From an uncultured Aeromonas sp. (lineage in GTDB: Bacteria; Pseudomonadota; Gammaproteobacteria; Enterobacterales; Aeromonadaceae): DNA of 34,616 nucleotides. Positions 34,065 to 34,616 of the stretch are shown one piece after another. The notes beneath the pieces are model-generated. The model searched no databases, had not been told where the DNA came from, and saw nothing but the letters and a program-made list of their open reading frames with translations. Numbering within the stretch: position 1 is the first letter of the stretch; every line of letters begins with the position of its first letter. The DNA is taken from assembly GCA_945957575.1 (NCBI GenBank), contig CAMFLW010000023.1, forward strand, positions 1-34,616, written 5' to 3'. The position numbers and the translations under genes were made by a program.

Positions 34065-34616
34065 TTACTTGGACTTCTTCTTGCCTTCGGCTTTGGCTTC
34101 AACCGGTGCAGCAGCTACCGGAGCGGCTTCGGTGAAGGGACGGCCGTAGTAGGAGTCCAGCAGAACCTGCTTCAGCTCGCTGATCAGCGGGTAGCGCGGG
34201 TTGGCGCCGGTGCACTGGTCATCGAAGGCTTCGATGGACAGCTGGTCAACCTTGGCCAGGAAGTCAGCCTCGGCAACGCCAGCTTCGCGGATGGAGGCCG
34301 GGATACCCAGGGTAGCCTTCAGCTCGTCCAGCCAGGTCAGCAGCTTCTCGATCTTGGCAGCGGTGCGGTCACCGGCAGCAGTCAGACCCAGGTGGTCAGC
34401 GACTTCGGCGTAACGACGACGAGCCTGCGGACGGTCGTACTGGGAGAACGCAGTCTGCTTGGTCGGGTTGTCGTTCGCGTTGTAGCGGATGACGTTGCTG
34501 ATCAGCAGGGCGTTAGCCAGACCGTGCGGAATGTGGAACTCGGCACCCAGTTTGTGAGCCATGGAGTGGCACACACCCAGGAAGGCGTTGGCGAACGCGA
34601 TACCGGCGATGGTGGC
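34065..34616 (-). CDS. adhE: AdhE, bifunctional acetaldehyde-CoA/alcohol dehydrogenase, C-terminal part (5' end outside window)
   Basis: The last 183 codons of a gene that runs off the right edge. AdhE turns acetyl-CoA into ethanol in fermentation. This piece is the end of the iron-dependent alcohol dehydrogenase domain. It contains CHSMAHKLGAEFHIPHGLAN with the metal-ligand His residues, VIRYNANDNPTKQTAFSQYD, RPQARRRYAEVADHLGL and DDQCTGANPRYPLISELKQV. The tail (AAPVAAAPVEAKAEGKKKSK) is Ala- and Lys-rich, like the E. coli protein, and probably flexible. The frame is open to the window edge. The N-terminal aldehyde dehydrogenase half is not visible. Confidence 0.96.
   Translation of the reverse strand, partial: ATIAGIAFANAFLGVCHSMAHKLGAEFHIPHGLANALLISNVIRYNANDNPTKQTAFSQYDRPQARRRYAEVADHLGLTAAGDRTAAKIEKLLTWLDELKATLGIPASIREAGVAEADFLAKVDQLSIEAFDDQCTGANPRYPLISELKQVLLDSYYGRPFTEAAPVAAAPVEAKAEGKKKSK

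Overview
The window looks like a piece of an Aeromonas chromosome, or that of a very close relative. This is inferred from gene content and recognised protein sequences, not from a database search. It carries a complete Vibrio/Aeromonas-type polar-flagellum flg cluster with cheV and cheR inside it, sigma-54 and sigma-28 promoter signatures, housekeeping proteins close to enterobacterial and Vibrio versions, and a 541-residue phosphoethanolamine transferase that strongly resembles the MCR-3 group, whose chromosomal relatives are typical of Aeromonas. No insertion sequence, CRISPR array, tRNA or rRNA gene was seen.

Layout. 1-3670: the end of rsuA (16S rRNA pseudouridine synthase), an EamA/DMT exporter on the opposite strand, an OppA-type periplasmic binding protein and a YfcE phosphodiesterase. 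3707-18181: the flagellar block. flgN, flgM and flgA run leftward. cheV-cheR, flgBCDE and flgFGHIJKL run rightward. Together they encode the rod, hook, P- and L-rings, hook-filament junction proteins, the anti-sigma-28 factor, the junction-protein chaperone, and a CheV/CheR chemotaxis pair. Three promoter matches fit the hierarchy: sigma-28 before flgM, and sigma-54 before flgB and before flgF. A terminator after flgE splits the long operon in two. A weaker sigma-54 candidate lies before flgA.

18182-21186: a leftward 58-codon small gene, a gene-poor stretch with inverted repeats, an NlpC/P60 lipoprotein, and divergent oxyR and a typical 2-Cys peroxiredoxin. 21429-24728: a tight leftward operon of a retropepsin-like lipoprotein (usually called 'ATP-dependent zinc protease'), a transglutaminase-like/7-TM membrane protein and a RimK-like ATP-grasp ligase. 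This is the least understood system here. 24781-26501: cmoA-cmoB (tRNA wobble uridine cmo5U synthesis). 26777-30680: a DUF72 protein, then an FmdB-type zinc ribbon protein, aspS and yebC.

30681-34060: a more AT-rich segment with the mcr-3-like eptA and a second EamA transporter, each in long intergenic DNA. It sits where ruvC would normally follow yebC, which suggests insertion or rearrangement. The window ends inside adhE, on the minus strand.
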